Shown: piece after piece, positions 29,149 to 38,432 of the stretch
Layout: the number at the start of each line of letters is the position of its first letter
How positions within the stretch are numbered: position 1 is the stretch's first letter
DNA from: Neomicrococcus lactis
GTDB taxonomy: Bacteria > Actinomycetota > Actinomycetes > Actinomycetales > Micrococcaceae
Length of the DNA stretch: 64,000 nucleotides
Reading direction: 5' to 3'
Assembly: GCF_014200305.1 (NCBI RefSeq)
Contig: NZ_JACHBL010000001.1
Location: forward strand, 1,674,001 to 1,738,000
Notes under the pieces: generated by a model
Databases searched by the model: none
What the model was told of the DNA's origin: nothing
What the model saw: the letters and a program-made list of their open reading frames with translations, nothing else
Made by a program: the position numbers and the translations under genes

Positions 29149-31386
29149 CTATCCTCGGAAGATCAGGATGCTATTTCCTTCAATACGAATCTTGTCGCCC
29201 GTCATGTACTTCTCGCCCTTGCGAGGCACAAACACCGCGTCGTCGCCCTGCGTCGCACGCAGTATCTCGCGTTCCACTTCGCGGTGCATGCGCGAACCGT
29301 GAACGCCGTCTGGATCTTCGGGATAGTTGATCTTGGACGTGGCAAAGCGCAACTCATACGTGGTGATTTCGCGGCGCGAAGGACGGAAGTCAGCAAGCTC
29401 TTCCAATCGCGGCAACGTCACCGTGGTGGCATCCAAGCGGCCATTCATGATGACCAGGCCGTCGAGTTTGCCGTCCGTGGAGCCCATCAAGAGCTGCACC
29501 AAGCGGGTCTGGTTGTCAGACCACTCGTGCTCAGGCATGGGCTGCCCGTGCTGGTTGAACCACAAAATGTAGTTCTGTTCTTCCTGCACGGGGTAGGTCA
29601 ACGGCTGGCTTCCCATGAAGTCGTTGCGCAACCGGATCATGCGACGCGTAGTGTCGAACATGGCGCGCTGATCGTCGTCCCAGGACCAGTCGAGCCAATT
29701 GAGCTCGTTGTCCTGGCAATAGGCGTTGTTGTTGCCGAACTGCGTCTTGCCCATTTCGTCGCCCGCGGTGATCATCGGGACGCCGAGGCTCATCAAAAGT
29801 GTGGCCATGACGTTGGACTGCGTCTGCAAGCGCTCCGCACGGATCGCGGTGTCGCCGGTATGGCCTTCCACTCCGTGGTTGTAGCTGCGGTTGTGGTTGT
29901 GACCGTCGCGGTTCTGCTCGCCGTTGGCTTCGTTGTGCTTGCGGTCAAAGGAGACCAAGTCGCGCAGCGTGAAGCCGTCGTGTGCCGTGACAAAGTTGAT
30001 GCTCGCGAGCGTTCCGCGCCCGGAGCCTGCAAACAAGTCACGTGAGCCAGCCAAGCATCCAGCCAGGCGAGCCACGGATTCACCGTGTCCACCAGCCTTC
30101 AGATGCCCGCGGTCAGCCACCCAGAAGTCACGCACTGTGTCCCGGTAGCGGTCATTCCAGTCTGCGAATCCGCGTGGGAAGTGACCGGTCTGCCATCCGC
30201 CCATGGACACGTCCCACGGCTCAGCGATGAGCTTGGTGTTCGCCAAAACGCTGTCCGCCAACGCCGCCACCAAGAACGGGTGGCGTGGAGAGAAGTGATG
30301 GTTTTCGTCGCGCGCGAGAGACACCGCCAAGTCAAAGCGGAAGCCGTCTACGTGGTACTCCTCCACCCAGTACCGTAAGGAGTCCAGCGCCATGCGAATG
30401 ACAGCGGGGTCCGTGAAGTTCAGGGTGTTTCCGCAGCCCGTGGTATCGAGGTAGCGGCCATCGTGACCGTGACGGTAGTACTGCTTATCGCCCAAACCAC
30501 GCCAGCAAAGCGCCGGCTGATCCTGGCCGCCTTCAGCGGTGTGGTTGAACACCACGTCCAGCACTACTTCGATGCCAGCTGCGTGCAAGAGCTTGATCAT
30601 GCCCTTGAGCTCCGCCTGCACGGCCTGCTGACCGGTAGCCTGAGCGTCCGCGGAAGCGTACTCAGTGTGCGGAGCGAAGAACCCGAGCGTGTTGTAGCCC
30701 CAGTAGTTGGGCATGCCGAGTTCCTGCAAGTGCGGTTCATCCGTATGGAAGTGAATCGGCAAGAGCTGCACGGTGGTCACGCCGAGCTTCTTCAAGTGCG
30801 CGATCATCGCTTCCGAAGCCAGTCCAGCGTACGTACCGCGAAGGTGCTCGGGCACATCTGGGTGCAGTTGCGTGAGGCCCTTGACATGGGCCTCGTAAAT
30901 CACGGTGTTGCGCCACGGAACGCGAGGAGCGAAGTCGCCTGACCAATCAAAAGCCGGCGAAACGTACTCGTTAACGTAAGCGGCGTCGTCGTCCTCTCCT
31001 CCCAAAGAATGGTCCCGCACAATCGCGCGGCCGTACGGATCGAGGAGCAGCTGGCCGTTAGCCGGAAGCTCCGCGGAACCCTCCCAGAAGGCGTACCGCG
31101 CGCCAAATAGCAACTCCGGCACAATGCCGTGGAAGACGCCATCGGTGTTCTCGATCAGCGGGAAGCGGCGCCATTGGCCTGCCGGGTCCGTGTACACGAC
31201 GTCCACGGCGTTGAGGCCGGGCGCGTAGACACTGACATTCACGGCATCAGTGACGCCGTGGTCATGAAATTTTGGTACGACGCCGTAGCTTGCGTTGACG
31301 GGGCTAATACCCAGTGGGTAGGGGTGGGAGAACTGCCCCTGCGCCTCGTCAATGCTGAGCGCGGCTTCTTGACGAAACCTGATCAT
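29149..31386 (-). CDS. glgX: Glycogen debranching enzyme GlgX
   Basis: This 745-residue GH13/CBM48 isoamylase-type enzyme hydrolyses alpha-1,6 branches of phosphorylase-limited glucan. Visible motifs are the N-terminal CBM48 (PLGISPVNASYGVVPKFHDHG), YEAHVKGLTQLHPDVPEHLRG, VVFNHTAEGG, nucleophile Asp in VDGFRFDLAVSLARDE, acid Glu in LIAEPWDVSMGGWQ and NFVTAHDGFTLRDLVSF. It starts 2 bp after rlmB on the same strand with AAAGG before the ATG, so it is at the end of a cysS-rlmB-glgX stretch, although a terminator before rlmB suggests rlmB-glgX have their own promoter. Confidence 0.93.
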   Translation of the reverse strand: MIRFRQEAALSIDEAQGQFSHPYPLGISPVNASYGVVPKFHDHGVTDAVNVSVYAPGLNAVDVVYTDPAGQWRRFPLIENTDGVFHGIVPELLFGARYAFWEGSAELPANGQLLLDPYGRAIVRDHSLGGEDDDAAYVNEYVSPAFDWSGDFAPRVPWRNTVIYEAHVKGLTQLHPDVPEHLRGTYAGLASEAMIAHLKKLGVTTVQLLPIHFHTDEPHLQELGMPNYWGYNTLGFFAPHTEYASADAQATGQQAVQAELKGMIKLLHAAGIEVVLDVVFNHTAEGGQDQPALCWRGLGDKQYYRHGHDGRYLDTTGCGNTLNFTDPAVIRMALDSLRYWVEEYHVDGFRFDLAVSLARDENHHFSPRHPFLVAALADSVLANTKLIAEPWDVSMGGWQTGHFPRGFADWNDRYRDTVRDFWVADRGHLKAGGHGESVARLAGCLAGSRDLFAGSGRGTLASINFVTAHDGFTLRDLVSFDRKHNEANGEQNRDGHNHNRSYNHGVEGHTGDTAIRAERLQTQSNVMATLLMSLGVPMITAGDEMGKTQFGNNNAYCQDNELNWLDWSWDDDQRAMFDTTRRMIRLRNDFMGSQPLTYPVQEEQNYILWFNQHGQPMPEHEWSDNQTRLVQLLMGSTDGKLDGLVIMNGRLDATTVTLPRLEELADFRPSRREITTYELRFATSKINYPEDPDGVHGSRMHREVEREILRATQGDDAVFVPRKGEKYMTGDKIRIEGNSILIFRG

Positions 31387-31388
31387 GC

Positions 31389-32366
31389 CTAACCTTTGAA
31401 ACCGCGCTTTCGGGCTACTTCGTAGAGGGAAATTCCAACCGCCATGGACGCGTTGAGCGATTCCGTTGACGCGCTAATGGGGATGGAAACAATCTGGTCG
31501 CAGTTTTCGGTGACAAGGCGGGACAGACCCTTACCTTCAGCACCCACGACGATGCAGAGGGGCTCGTTGGCGAGCGTGATGTCTGGAAGGGAGACCGTGC
31601 CGTCACCGTCAAGACCGATCACGAAGATGCCAAGTTCCTTGGCGTCCTTGATGAGGGTGTTGAGGTTGGTTGCACGAGCAACAGGAACGCGAGCGGCTGC
31701 ACCAGCAGCCGTCTTCCAGGCGCTGGCCGTCATACCGGCCGAGCGACGCTCAGGCGTGAGCACAGCCGTGCCGCCGAATGCTGCGACGGAACGGATGATG
31801 GCACCCAAGTTACGTGGATCCGTGATGCCGTCGAGTGCCACGAAAAGTGGCGCCTTGCTGATGTAACCCTTGTGCCACTTGAGCATGGTGTCAGAGATCA
31901 GCTCGAGAGCATCCGGGTAGTTGTACGGAGGAACCTGCAGAGCAAGGCCCTGGTGCACGGCGTCATCCGTCATGCGATCCAGCTCTGGCTTGCCGGTTTC
32001 CATCACGGGAATGCCGCGCTCAGCTGCGATCTTCAACGCTTCACGAACACGCTCATCCATCTGGACGCGCGTGGCCAGGTAAAGCACCTTCGCAGGGATG
32101 TCAGCGCGCAGTGCTTCGACTACGGAGTTGCGGCCCGTAACGAGCTCTTCAGAAGTGCGCAGACGGTTAGAACGGTTGGTGCTGCCGTGCTTCTGAGCCG
32201 CGCGATCACGCAGCATCTTCTCGCGGTGGGCCTTGTGGTACTCACGGTCTTCGGCCTTAGGCGTGGGACCGCGACCTTCGAGAGCCTTTCTACCGTGCCC
32301 ACCCGTGCCAATGGTTGGGCCCTTTTTGTTCTTCCGAACGGCTCCGGGACGCCGGGGTGCGGACAT
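31389..32366 (-). CDS. rlmB: 23S rRNA (guanosine-2'-O-)-methyltransferase RlmB
   Basis: This 325-residue SPOUT enzyme would methylate G2251 (E. coli numbering) of 23S rRNA. A basic, low-complexity extension of about 80 residues (RRPGAVRKNKKGPTIGTGG) precedes the SpoU substrate-binding domain (RNSVVEALRADIPAKVLYL). The trefoil-knot motifs are present: DPRNLGAIIRSVAAFG, IVVGAEGKGLSRLV and IPISASTESLNASMAVGIS. AAGGA lies before the ATG. The basic extension is common in actinobacterial members. Confidence 0.93.
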   Translation of the reverse strand: MSAPRRPGAVRKNKKGPTIGTGGHGRKALEGRGPTPKAEDREYHKAHREKMLRDRAAQKHGSTNRSNRLRTSEELVTGRNSVVEALRADIPAKVLYLATRVQMDERVREALKIAAERGIPVMETGKPELDRMTDDAVHQGLALQVPPYNYPDALELISDTMLKWHKGYISKAPLFVALDGITDPRNLGAIIRSVAAFGGTAVLTPERRSAGMTASAWKTAAGAAARVPVARATNLNTLIKDAKELGIFVIGLDGDGTVSLPDITLANEPLCIVVGAEGKGLSRLVTENCDQIVSIPISASTESLNASMAVGISLYEVARKRGFKG

Positions 32367-32410
32367 GAGGTATTCCTTGCTTTCGAGGACTTCTTGAGTG
32401 TCACGTTACA

Positions 32411-32445
32411 GAAAAGAGGCTGCCGACATGACAGACAGCGGCCTC
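32411..32445 (-). terminator. Terminator after cysS
   Basis: Stem GAGGCTGC / GCGGCCTC (one wobble) with a 14-base loop is followed on the minus strand by TTTTC, 15 bp after the cysS stop. Confidence 0.65.
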
Positions 32446-32459
32446 AATTCTACAGTGGC

Positions 32460-33917
32460 TTAGCCGCTGATGCTCCAGCGAGCTCCATTGGCCGAATCTT
32501 CAATGATGATTCCGGCCGCTGCAAGCTGATCGCGGATCTCATCAGCGCGTGCCCAATTCTTATCAGCACGAGCCTTTGCGCGCTCTTCGAGCTGCACCGA
32601 AATGAGCTTGTCCAAGGCATCCGCTTCTGGGCTTCCGGCTGTGGAATCCAGTGCGTCATCCAGGCCCAGCGTCTGGGTCATGGCCATGGTCTGCTGCAGC
32701 GCGATGTCTGCCGTTTCTAGATCCCCGCTGGCCAGCGCCGAATTGCCCTTGCGCACGGTCTCGTGAAGAGCCGCGAGTGCTTGCGGGACGTTGAGGTCAT
32801 CATCCATCGCATTGGCGTAGGATTCGGGAACCTCAAAGTGGTGCAGGTCCAGATCGAAGTCCGCTCCGGGCTTCACGCCGTGAACTGCGAAAAGCGCATT
32901 GTTCACGAACGTATCGATGCGCTCGATGGCCGCGGCAGCCTCGTCCAACGACGAAGGGCGGTAATCCAGCATGGAGCGGTACTGCGCCTGACCCAAGAAA
33001 TAGCGAGCCACGCGTGGGTTGGACTTTTCGATCATCTCTTCCGGGGAGATGGTGTTGCCAATGGACTTGGACATCTTCTCGCCTTCGAAGGTGACCATGC
33101 CGTTGTGCAACCAGAAGTTCGCAAATCCATGACCGGCTGCTGTGGCCTGGGCCAGCTCGTTTTCGTGGTGAGGGAAACGCAAGTCAAGGCCGCCACCGTG
33201 AATATCAAACTGAGCGCCGAGGTACTTCGTTGCCATGGCGGAGCACTCGATGTGCCAGCCTGGACGGCCGCGTCCCCATGGGGACTCCCAGCTCGCCGTG
33301 ATGGGGTCAGCTTCTTTGTGGCCCTTCCAGAGTGCGAAGTCGCGAGGGTCCTTCTTGCCGCGAGGATCCGCGTCAGGAGCGGCCTGCATGTCATCGATCT
33401 TTTGGCGCGTGAGGTTGCCATAGTCGGGCCAGCTGCGGACGTCGAAATACACGTCGTTGCTGCCATCCGTGGCAGCGTAGGCGTGGCCCTTGTCGATAAG
33501 GTCCTGGATCATGCGGTGCATTTCACCGATGTGTCCGGTAGCGCGTGGCTCATACGTTGGACGGCGCACGCCGAGGACGTCATAGGCCTTCTGGAACTCT
33601 TGCTCAAAGCGGTATGCGAGCGCGAACCATTCTTCGTCTTCGACGTATGGATAGTCGACGGGACCTTCGAAGCTCAGCGCGGATTTCTCGAGGATCTTGT
33701 CATCGATGTCCGTCACGTTGCGGACTACCGTAACCTTGTTGCCGCGGTATTCGAGCCAGCGCACCAGGATGTCAAAGACAATCGCGGAGCGGACGTGTCC
33801 CACGTGCGGCATTCCCTGCACCGTGGCACCGCAGTAGTACATCTTGACCTCGCCATCGGTGATGGGCTCGAAGTCACGAATCTGGGCGGTCTGGGTGTCA
33901 TAGAATCTCAACGTCAC
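32460..33917 (-). CDS. cysS: Cysteinyl-tRNA synthetase
   Basis: This 485-residue class I synthetase charges tRNA-Cys. The HIGH-type motif is in MPHVGHVRSAIVFD with the zinc Cys in YYCGATVQG; further zinc ligands are in WHIECSAMA and FPHHENELAQ; the KMSKS loop is EGEKMSKSIGN. The start is a GTG at 33917. A -10 hexamer TAAACT (33929-33924) ends 6 bp before it, suggesting a leaderless mRNA. It lies next to ispF-ispD, a common actinobacterial order (carD-ispD-ispF-cysS-rlmB). Confidence 0.95.
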   Translation of the reverse strand: MTLRFYDTQTAQIRDFEPITDGEVKMYYCGATVQGMPHVGHVRSAIVFDILVRWLEYRGNKVTVVRNVTDIDDKILEKSALSFEGPVDYPYVEDEEWFALAYRFEQEFQKAYDVLGVRRPTYEPRATGHIGEMHRMIQDLIDKGHAYAATDGSNDVYFDVRSWPDYGNLTRQKIDDMQAAPDADPRGKKDPRDFALWKGHKEADPITASWESPWGRGRPGWHIECSAMATKYLGAQFDIHGGGLDLRFPHHENELAQATAAGHGFANFWLHNGMVTFEGEKMSKSIGNTISPEEMIEKSNPRVARYFLGQAQYRSMLDYRPSSLDEAAAAIERIDTFVNNALFAVHGVKPGADFDLDLHHFEVPESYANAMDDDLNVPQALAALHETVRKGNSALASGDLETADIALQQTMAMTQTLGLDDALDSTAGSPEADALDKLISVQLEERAKARADKNWARADEIRDQLAAAGIIIEDSANGARWSISG

Positions 33918-33923
33918 CGCACC

Positions 33924-33929
33924 AGTTTA
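33924..33929 (-). promoter_or_regulatory. -10 element of a leaderless cysS promoter
   Basis: On the minus strand TAAACT is followed by 6 bp (GGTGCG) and the GTG start. Confidence 0.5.
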
Positions 33930-33976
33930 TGGGTTTTAGTCTGGACCGTTGGTGTTTGGTGAACGCCGCCCGTGCT

Positions 33977-34480
33977 CTAGCGACTCTTGTCCTCAGCACC
34001 CACCGGGTAGACCAGCGCGGTTGCGTACGCGGTGATTCCTTGCTGGGCGCCTTCGTAGCCCAGCCCATCAGACGTGGTCGCGGTGACGGTGACCTTGGCG
34101 CCAGCAGCTTCACTCAAAACGCGATTCGCTTCTTCGCGGCGTGGGCCGAACTTCGGCCGGTTGCCCACGAACTGGACGGCCACATTCCCGATCTCAAAGC
34201 CCGCGTCACGCACAATGCGGGCAGCTTCCTTGAGCAGCGTGACTCCCGATGCACCCTTGAATTCCGGACGGCTCGTGCCGAAATGCGTTCCGAGGTCTCC
34301 CACTCCAGAGGCGGAGAAGAGAGCATCGCATGCAGCATGGGCTACGGCGTCGCCGTCGGAATGTCCGCTGAGAGCACGCTCCCCCGGCCATTCCAACCCC
34401 GCGAGCCACAGGGCGCGGTCATTGCCGTCTTCTTCAAAAGCGTGCACGTCAACGCCGATGCCCACGAGTGGAATGATCAC
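33977..34480 (-). CDS. ispF: 2-C-methyl-D-erythritol 2,4-cyclodiphosphate synthase
   Basis: This 167-residue MEP-pathway enzyme cyclises CDP-ME 2-phosphate to MEcPP with release of CMP. Metal ligands are in [10 protein letters not shown] (Asp-x-His) and the family signature [20 protein letters not shown]. The C-terminal signature [20 protein letters not shown] is present. Its ATG overlaps the ispD stop (ATGA), showing translational coupling with the enzyme two steps earlier. Confidence 0.95.
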   Translation of the reverse strand: MIIPLVGIGVDVHAFEEDGNDRALWLAGLEWPGERALSGHSDGDAVAHAACDALFSASGVGDLGTHFGTSRPEFKGASGVTLLKEAARIVRDAGFEIGNVAVQFVGNRPKFGPRREEANRVLSEAAGAKVTVTATTSDGLGYEGAQQGITAYATALVYPVGAEDKSR

Positions 34481-35223
34481 TGTTCCTCCGATGCCAAAAA
34501 CCGAACTACCTGCAAATCATGCGCCGTGGTGACCTTGAGGGCACGCTGTTCGCCCTCAATGACCTGAACCGGGCGGCCCTGCATTTCAAAGAGCATGGCC
34601 TCGTCCGTCGCAGCCTCGCGTTCGGCATCTGTCCACGACTGCGTGGCCACGTACGCCTCTTGAAGAGCCACCCTCTGGAAGCCCTGCGGCGTCTGGATGG
34701 CGCGAAGCTCATCGCGATTGACGGTCTCGGCAACTTCCGCCGTCGTACTAATGCGCTTGATGGTGTCCGCAACTTTGATGCCCGGAATGGTGGCCTCGCT
34801 ACCGGCTTCGAGCGACGTAAGCACCCGCTCAAATAAAACGGCGGACGCGAGGGGGCGGGCGGCGTCGTGCACCAAGACGAATTCCGCGTCCGGCGCAAGA
34901 ACCAAGCCGTTCAGGACGGACTCGGTGCGTGTGGCTCCCCCGTGCGTGACGGCAAGATGATGACCGTGCTCGCGCGCAAAATTCTCAATGAGCTGCTGGA
35001 ACTCCCCCCGCTCCGGCGGCAAGACGGCCACAAGCTGCACGTCATCGCGGCGCAAAAAGCTGTCCGCGGACAATAGCGCCGTCTCCAGCATGGAGTGTTC
35101 AGCGATGGGGGCCTCGGCCTTGGGGATGCCGTAGCCCAGTCGGGTGCCCTGGCCGGCTGCCACCATGATCACGGCGACGCGGGCGGACGCTTCTTTGCGG
35201 GGCACTGCGGGAGTTTCAGTCAC
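34477..35223 (-). CDS. ispD: 2-C-methyl-D-erythritol 4-phosphate cytidylyltransferase
   Basis: This 248-residue nucleotidyltransferase makes CDP-methylerythritol from MEP and CTP for isoprenoid synthesis. Motifs are [20 protein letters not shown] (CTP binding), [12 protein letters not shown] and [12 protein letters not shown]. The GTG at 35223 has AGGA about 8 bp upstream. It is coupled to ispF by a 4-bp overlap. The carD terminator lies upstream, so ispDF probably have their own promoter or rely on read-through. Confidence 0.95.
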   Translation of the reverse strand: MTETPAVPRKEASARVAVIMVAAGQGTRLGYGIPKAEAPIAEHSMLETALLSADSFLRRDDVQLVAVLPPERGEFQQLIENFAREHGHHLAVTHGGATRTESVLNGLVLAPDAEFVLVHDAARPLASAVLFERVLTSLEAGSEATIPGIKVADTIKRISTTAEVAETVNRDELRAIQTPQGFQRVALQEAYVATQSWTDAEREAATDEAMLFEMQGRPVQVIEGEQRALKVTTAHDLQVVRFLASEEQ

Positions 35224-35318
35224 GATTCCATCCTAGGAGTCCTCACTTTGATCCCCAACGCGCCGCTCCCACAGTGACCCTTCACGCCAGCGAGAGCAGG
35301 CCATTCAGGGCACACAAA

Positions 35319-35361
35319 AAGCGGCGGCCCTCCCGAATCTCTTCGGAGAGGGCCGCCGCTT
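35319..35361 (-). terminator. Rho-independent terminator after carD
   Basis: A perfect 14-bp stem (AAGCGGCGGCCCTC and complement) with a 15-base loop is followed by TTTTTGTGT on the minus strand, 18 bp after the carD stop. Confidence 0.9.
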
Positions 35362-35378
35362 GCGGATAGAAATCTTAT

Positions 35379-35879
35379 TTAGACGTTAGCTACGCGATCC
35401 GAGGCAAGAACCTCATCAAGCATTGCTTCTGCCTGCTCTTCTTCAACCTTCTTGGCCAATGCCAATTCAGAGATCAGAATCTGACGCGCCTTAGAAAGCA
35501 TGCGCTTCTCGCCTGCAGAAAGTCCGCGATCAATATCGCGGCGCCACAAGTCACGAACAACCTCGGCTACCTTGATGACATCGCCGGAAGCAAGCTTCTC
35601 AACGTTTGCCTTGTAGCGGCGCGACCAATTGGCCGGCTCTTCAGTGTGTTCGGCACGGAGTACGTCGAAAACGTGCTCAAGGCCCTTCTGGCTCACAACA
35701 TCGCGAACGCCAACCAAGTCAACATTCTCGGCGGGGACCTCAATGGTCAAATCACCCTGAGCCACCTTGAGCTTGAGGTACATCTTCTCCTCACCTCGAA
35801 TAGTGCGCATCTTGATCTCCTCGATCATTGCAGCGCCGTGGTGCGGATAAACTACCGTCTCGCCAACCTCAAATACCAT
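35379..35879 (-). CDS. carD: CarD-family transcriptional regulator
   Basis: This 166-residue protein binds the RNA polymerase beta subunit and stabilises open complexes, notably at rRNA promoters in actinobacteria. The N-terminal Tudor-like RNAP-interacting domain begins [20 protein letters not shown]; the C-terminal helical domain includes [17 protein letters not shown] and [20 protein letters not shown]. The ATG at 35879 matches the family N-terminus; the frame extends 36 bp upstream to a less likely start. AGGGG precedes it. A possible -10 (TAAGAT, 35911-35906) lies 26 bp upstream. Confidence 0.95.
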   Translation of the reverse strand: MVFEVGETVVYPHHGAAMIEEIKMRTIRGEEKMYLKLKVAQGDLTIEVPAENVDLVGVRDVVSQKGLEHVFDVLRAEHTEEPANWSRRYKANVEKLASGDVIKVAEVVRDLWRRDIDRGLSAGEKRMLSKARQILISELALAKKVEEEQAEAMLDEVLASDRVANV

Positions 35880-36110
35880 GTGGTTTTTCCCCTTTCCCGG
35901 AGTCAATCTTACCACATTTGTGACTTAACCCTCGGCGCGTTGACTCGCCAAAAGGGCTTGACAGGACCATAATTCCGCTCTATCGCGCAGGGCATAGATG
36001 TGATGCCGGTCGCCAAGTTCGTCAAAATCGCGCTTCAATATCTGTTTTCGGGCGGCGAACCATTAGGCTAATGCGAGGACCGCACCTGTAATCAATGAGG
36101 AGACTTCGAC

Positions 36111-36647
36111 GTGAAGATCGGATCGAATAAGTTTGGCCGCCGCGCCGGTGCTTTGGGCGTCGCTGCGCTGATCGCTGTTGGAACTGCAGGTTGCGGTGCA
36201 ATCAACCAGCAGGCCACGCAAATGACCTACGCCGCTTCTGATGGCGTTGCCGCAAATGTTGGCGACCTCAAGGTGCGCAACCTGATGCTGGTTACCAACG
36301 ATGCAGACTCGGAAGCTCGCTTCTTGGGCACCATCGTCAATGACTCTGACAAGGCACAGTCCGTCACGTTGACCTTGGAATCTGGCAACACGACGATCGA
36401 GGTTGAGCCAAAGTCGGCTCTCAAGCTCGAGGACTCCGCTAACGAAAAGACCATCTCCAAGGCCGGCAAGGTTCCTGGCGAGCAGGTCGACGCCACGGTT
36501 GAAGCCGAAGGCCAGAGCGCCAACGTTGCCATTCCTGTGGTTGACGGCGCCCTTCCTGAGTACCGCGAATACATCCCAGGTGGATTCGACGAAAAGACCG
36601 TTGAGCACCTCAAGGAAAAGGCTACTGAGTCTGAGGAATCACACTAA
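36111..36647 (+). CDS. Secreted lipoprotein of unknown function (CarD neighbour)
   Basis: This 178-residue protein begins with a lipoprotein signal (MKIGSNKFGRRAGALGVAAL) and lipobox GTAGC, so it should be lipid-anchored outside the membrane. The mature part has a beta-rich domain (VRNLMLVTNDADSEARFLGT; VTLTLESGNTTIEVEPKSAL) and an acidic C-terminal tail. Homologues next to carD in Micrococcaceae are often misnamed as DNA modification methylases; no methyltransferase motif is present. The GTG at 36111 has GAGGAGA 7 bp upstream. It is divergent from carD across a 231-bp gap. Confidence 0.8.
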   Translation: MKIGSNKFGRRAGALGVAALIAVGTAGCGAINQQATQMTYAASDGVAANVGDLKVRNLMLVTNDADSEARFLGTIVNDSDKAQSVTLTLESGNTTIEVEPKSALKLEDSANEKTISKAGKVPGEQVDATVEAEGQSANVAIPVVDGALPEYREYIPGGFDEKTVEHLKEKATESEESH

Positions 36648-36695
36648 AAGCCTCTCCTAAATTTCTGATTACGACGCCGCAGCTCGGCACTTTCT

Positions 36696-38396
36696 GGGCG
36701 GTTTCTATCGGTCGTTGCAACACTAGCGGTCTAGGGTTCTGATAGTAATTCATGTAATCGCTCGGCTGGAGTTTTCCAGTCGAGCGATTTTCTTGGGCGC
36801 CCGTTGAGTAGTATCGCCACTTGTTCGAGATCTTCCGGACCGTACTGACTTAGGTCTGTACTCTTTGGAAAATACTGGCGTAGTAGCCCGTTGGTGTTTT
36901 CGTTCGAACCACGTTGCCAAGGGCTGTGGGGATCACAGAAATACACGTCCATGTCTGTAGCGGCGCTGAATGACTTGTGTAACGCCATTTCGATTCCTTG
37001 ATCCCATGTCAGTGAACCGCGTAGGGCTTCAGGTAGCTTCAGCATCGTGTTGATCAGACCGTCGCGCACCGTCTGGGCGGTGTGATCTCTGGGTAAATGC
37101 ACGAGCATCACGAACCGGGTGGTGCGCTCGACTAGGGTTCCGATCGCGGACAGATTCCCGGCGCCCATGATCAAGTCGCCTTCCCAATGGCCAGGCACCG
37201 CACGGTCCTCGACAGTGGCGGGTCGTTCGCTGATGTTAATCATTCCATCGCGGAAACGCGGCTGACGTTCATCAATCTTTTTCTGTGGTTTACGTCGTGC
37301 TCTGCCAGAACGTAGCGCTTGCGTGACTTCCCGTTTTAGACCGCCACGAGCCTGCAGATAGATCGATTGATACACCGTTTCCTGACACACCTGCATCTCC
37401 AAATCATCAGGGTGATCAGCCACCATCCGACGGCAGACTTGTTCCGGAGACCACCCTAGGCGCAAACCATAAGCAACGTAATCACGCAGCCGTCCTGGGC
37501 GCGCAAGTTTTGCTTCCTTCGGTCGTGACCTGCGAGCGACCGCTTGCCGGTGCGCAGTATGAGGATAGTAAGCACCGCCTATAGAGCAGTTCCTGCGGAC
37601 CTCTCTGCTGATGGTGGACGGTGAACGCTGTAGCTTCACGGCGATTTGACGATATGAATGTCCTGCAACGGTCATCGCGTAGATTTCCTCCCGTTCAGTC
37701 ATGGACAGGAACCGCGCATCAATCTGTTGCTCCAACGCACGCAAGCTCGGACTGGCACTCGTTTGATGCTGGCCGGCGATATGGGTATAGGTGGTCACCC
37801 CACTTTTGTAGTTCACTACACGACCATCGGGATAGACCCTCCCGTTTCCATTCTTGCGAACACCGTTATCCCAGTCCTTGGCCGTGCTGGGATGAATGCC
37901 TACCAGTTCGGTAGCCTCACGACGGCTCATGCCTTGGGCTCGTAAACGCACGAACTCTTCGCGTTGACGCGCACCGCGTCTGATAGTTTTCAACCCGGCT
38001 TCCGCGGCCCACAGGTAACAAGTAGGGTAAGGAATATTCACTTCGCCAGCCGCTTTACTGACGTTCTGGTGTTTTTCAAAAGCAGCGAAAAACGCAGCTT
38101 TTTGTTCCGGCGTGTACTTCGAACGCGACCGACCAATGGAACCCGGACCCGAAGATCCCCACCCATATTTCCTAGCCAACTGGTACGCCGTGGGCAACGA
38201 TATCCCGATAACTTGGGCAGCGTCCTTAACACGCCCAGTTTGACCAAGGACAACAGCGAAGCGCTGCTTCTCTTCAACAGTGATCCTGGCCCCACGCGAT
38301 CTTAACGACCTCGTTAAACGGTTCTCGGAAAAAACAGACACGGTCGTTGCAACTCCTGAAAATTCAAGGTGTTGCAACGACCGTTAGAATCCGCCC
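36696..38396 (-). mobile_element. IS30-family insertion sequence, about 1.70 kb
   Basis: Terminal inverted repeats of 28 bp (GGGCGGTTTCTATCGG at 36696 and its counterpart ending at 38396) match at 26 of 28 positions, with the inner 15 bp perfect. One transposase gene fills the element. A further copy of CGGTCGTTGCAA lies just inside the right end (38340-38351), forming a palindrome with the right repeat. No clear target duplication is seen: flanks are TCT and TGT. The element appears intact. Confidence 0.85.
36731..38341 (-). CDS. IS30-family transposase
   Basis: This transposase of about 536 residues carries the IS30 HTH (MTEREEIYAMTVAGHSYRQI and SPSTISREVRRN) and a DDE core: GHWEGDLIMGAG, LTWDQGIEMALH and FCDPHSPWQRGSNENTNGLL. 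It is longer than typical IS30 transposases (about 380-480 residues) because of an N-terminal region with three further HTH-like segments (AAQVIGISLPTAYQLARKYG; AAGEVNIPYPTCYLWAAEAG; ATELVGIHPSTAKDW). The GTG at 38341 is chosen because AGGAG precedes it; a TTG at 38377 inside the right repeat is the longest option. Confidence 0.88.
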   Translation of the reverse strand: MSVFSENRLTRSLRSRGARITVEEKQRFAVVLGQTGRVKDAAQVIGISLPTAYQLARKYGWGSSGPGSIGRSRSKYTPEQKAAFFAAFEKHQNVSKAAGEVNIPYPTCYLWAAEAGLKTIRRGARQREEFVRLRAQGMSRREATELVGIHPSTAKDWDNGVRKNGNGRVYPDGRVVNYKSGVTTYTHIAGQHQTSASPSLRALEQQIDARFLSMTEREEIYAMTVAGHSYRQIAVKLQRSPSTISREVRRNCSIGGAYYPHTAHRQAVARRSRPKEAKLARPGRLRDYVAYGLRLGWSPEQVCRRMVADHPDDLEMQVCQETVYQSIYLQARGGLKREVTQALRSGRARRKPQKKIDERQPRFRDGMINISERPATVEDRAVPGHWEGDLIMGAGNLSAIGTLVERTTRFVMLVHLPRDHTAQTVRDGLINTMLKLPEALRGSLTWDQGIEMALHKSFSAATDMDVYFCDPHSPWQRGSNENTNGLLRQYFPKSTDLSQYGPEDLEQVAILLNGRPRKSLDWKTPAERLHELLSEP

Positions 38397-38432
38397 TGTA
38401 GCTGCGGCGTCGTAATTATTTAAGACCCAGAA

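Larger units (their letters stand above)
36668..38416. terminator. Bidirectional terminator split by an IS30 element (arms 36668-36684 and 38400-38416)
   Basis: Two perfect 17-bp complementary arms (ATTACGACGCCGCAGCT and its inverse) flank the insertion element. Removing the element leaves a hairpin with a loop of about 14 bases between the convergent lipoprotein and isochorismatase-like genes, with no other gene. This is the expected position of a shared terminator. Confidence 0.7.

Noticed and set aside
35958-35986. TTGACA-17-TATCGC as promoter of the lipoprotein gene
   Set aside because: The -35 is perfect but the -10 is poor and it would leave a leader of about 120 bp. The evidence is too weak to annotate it.
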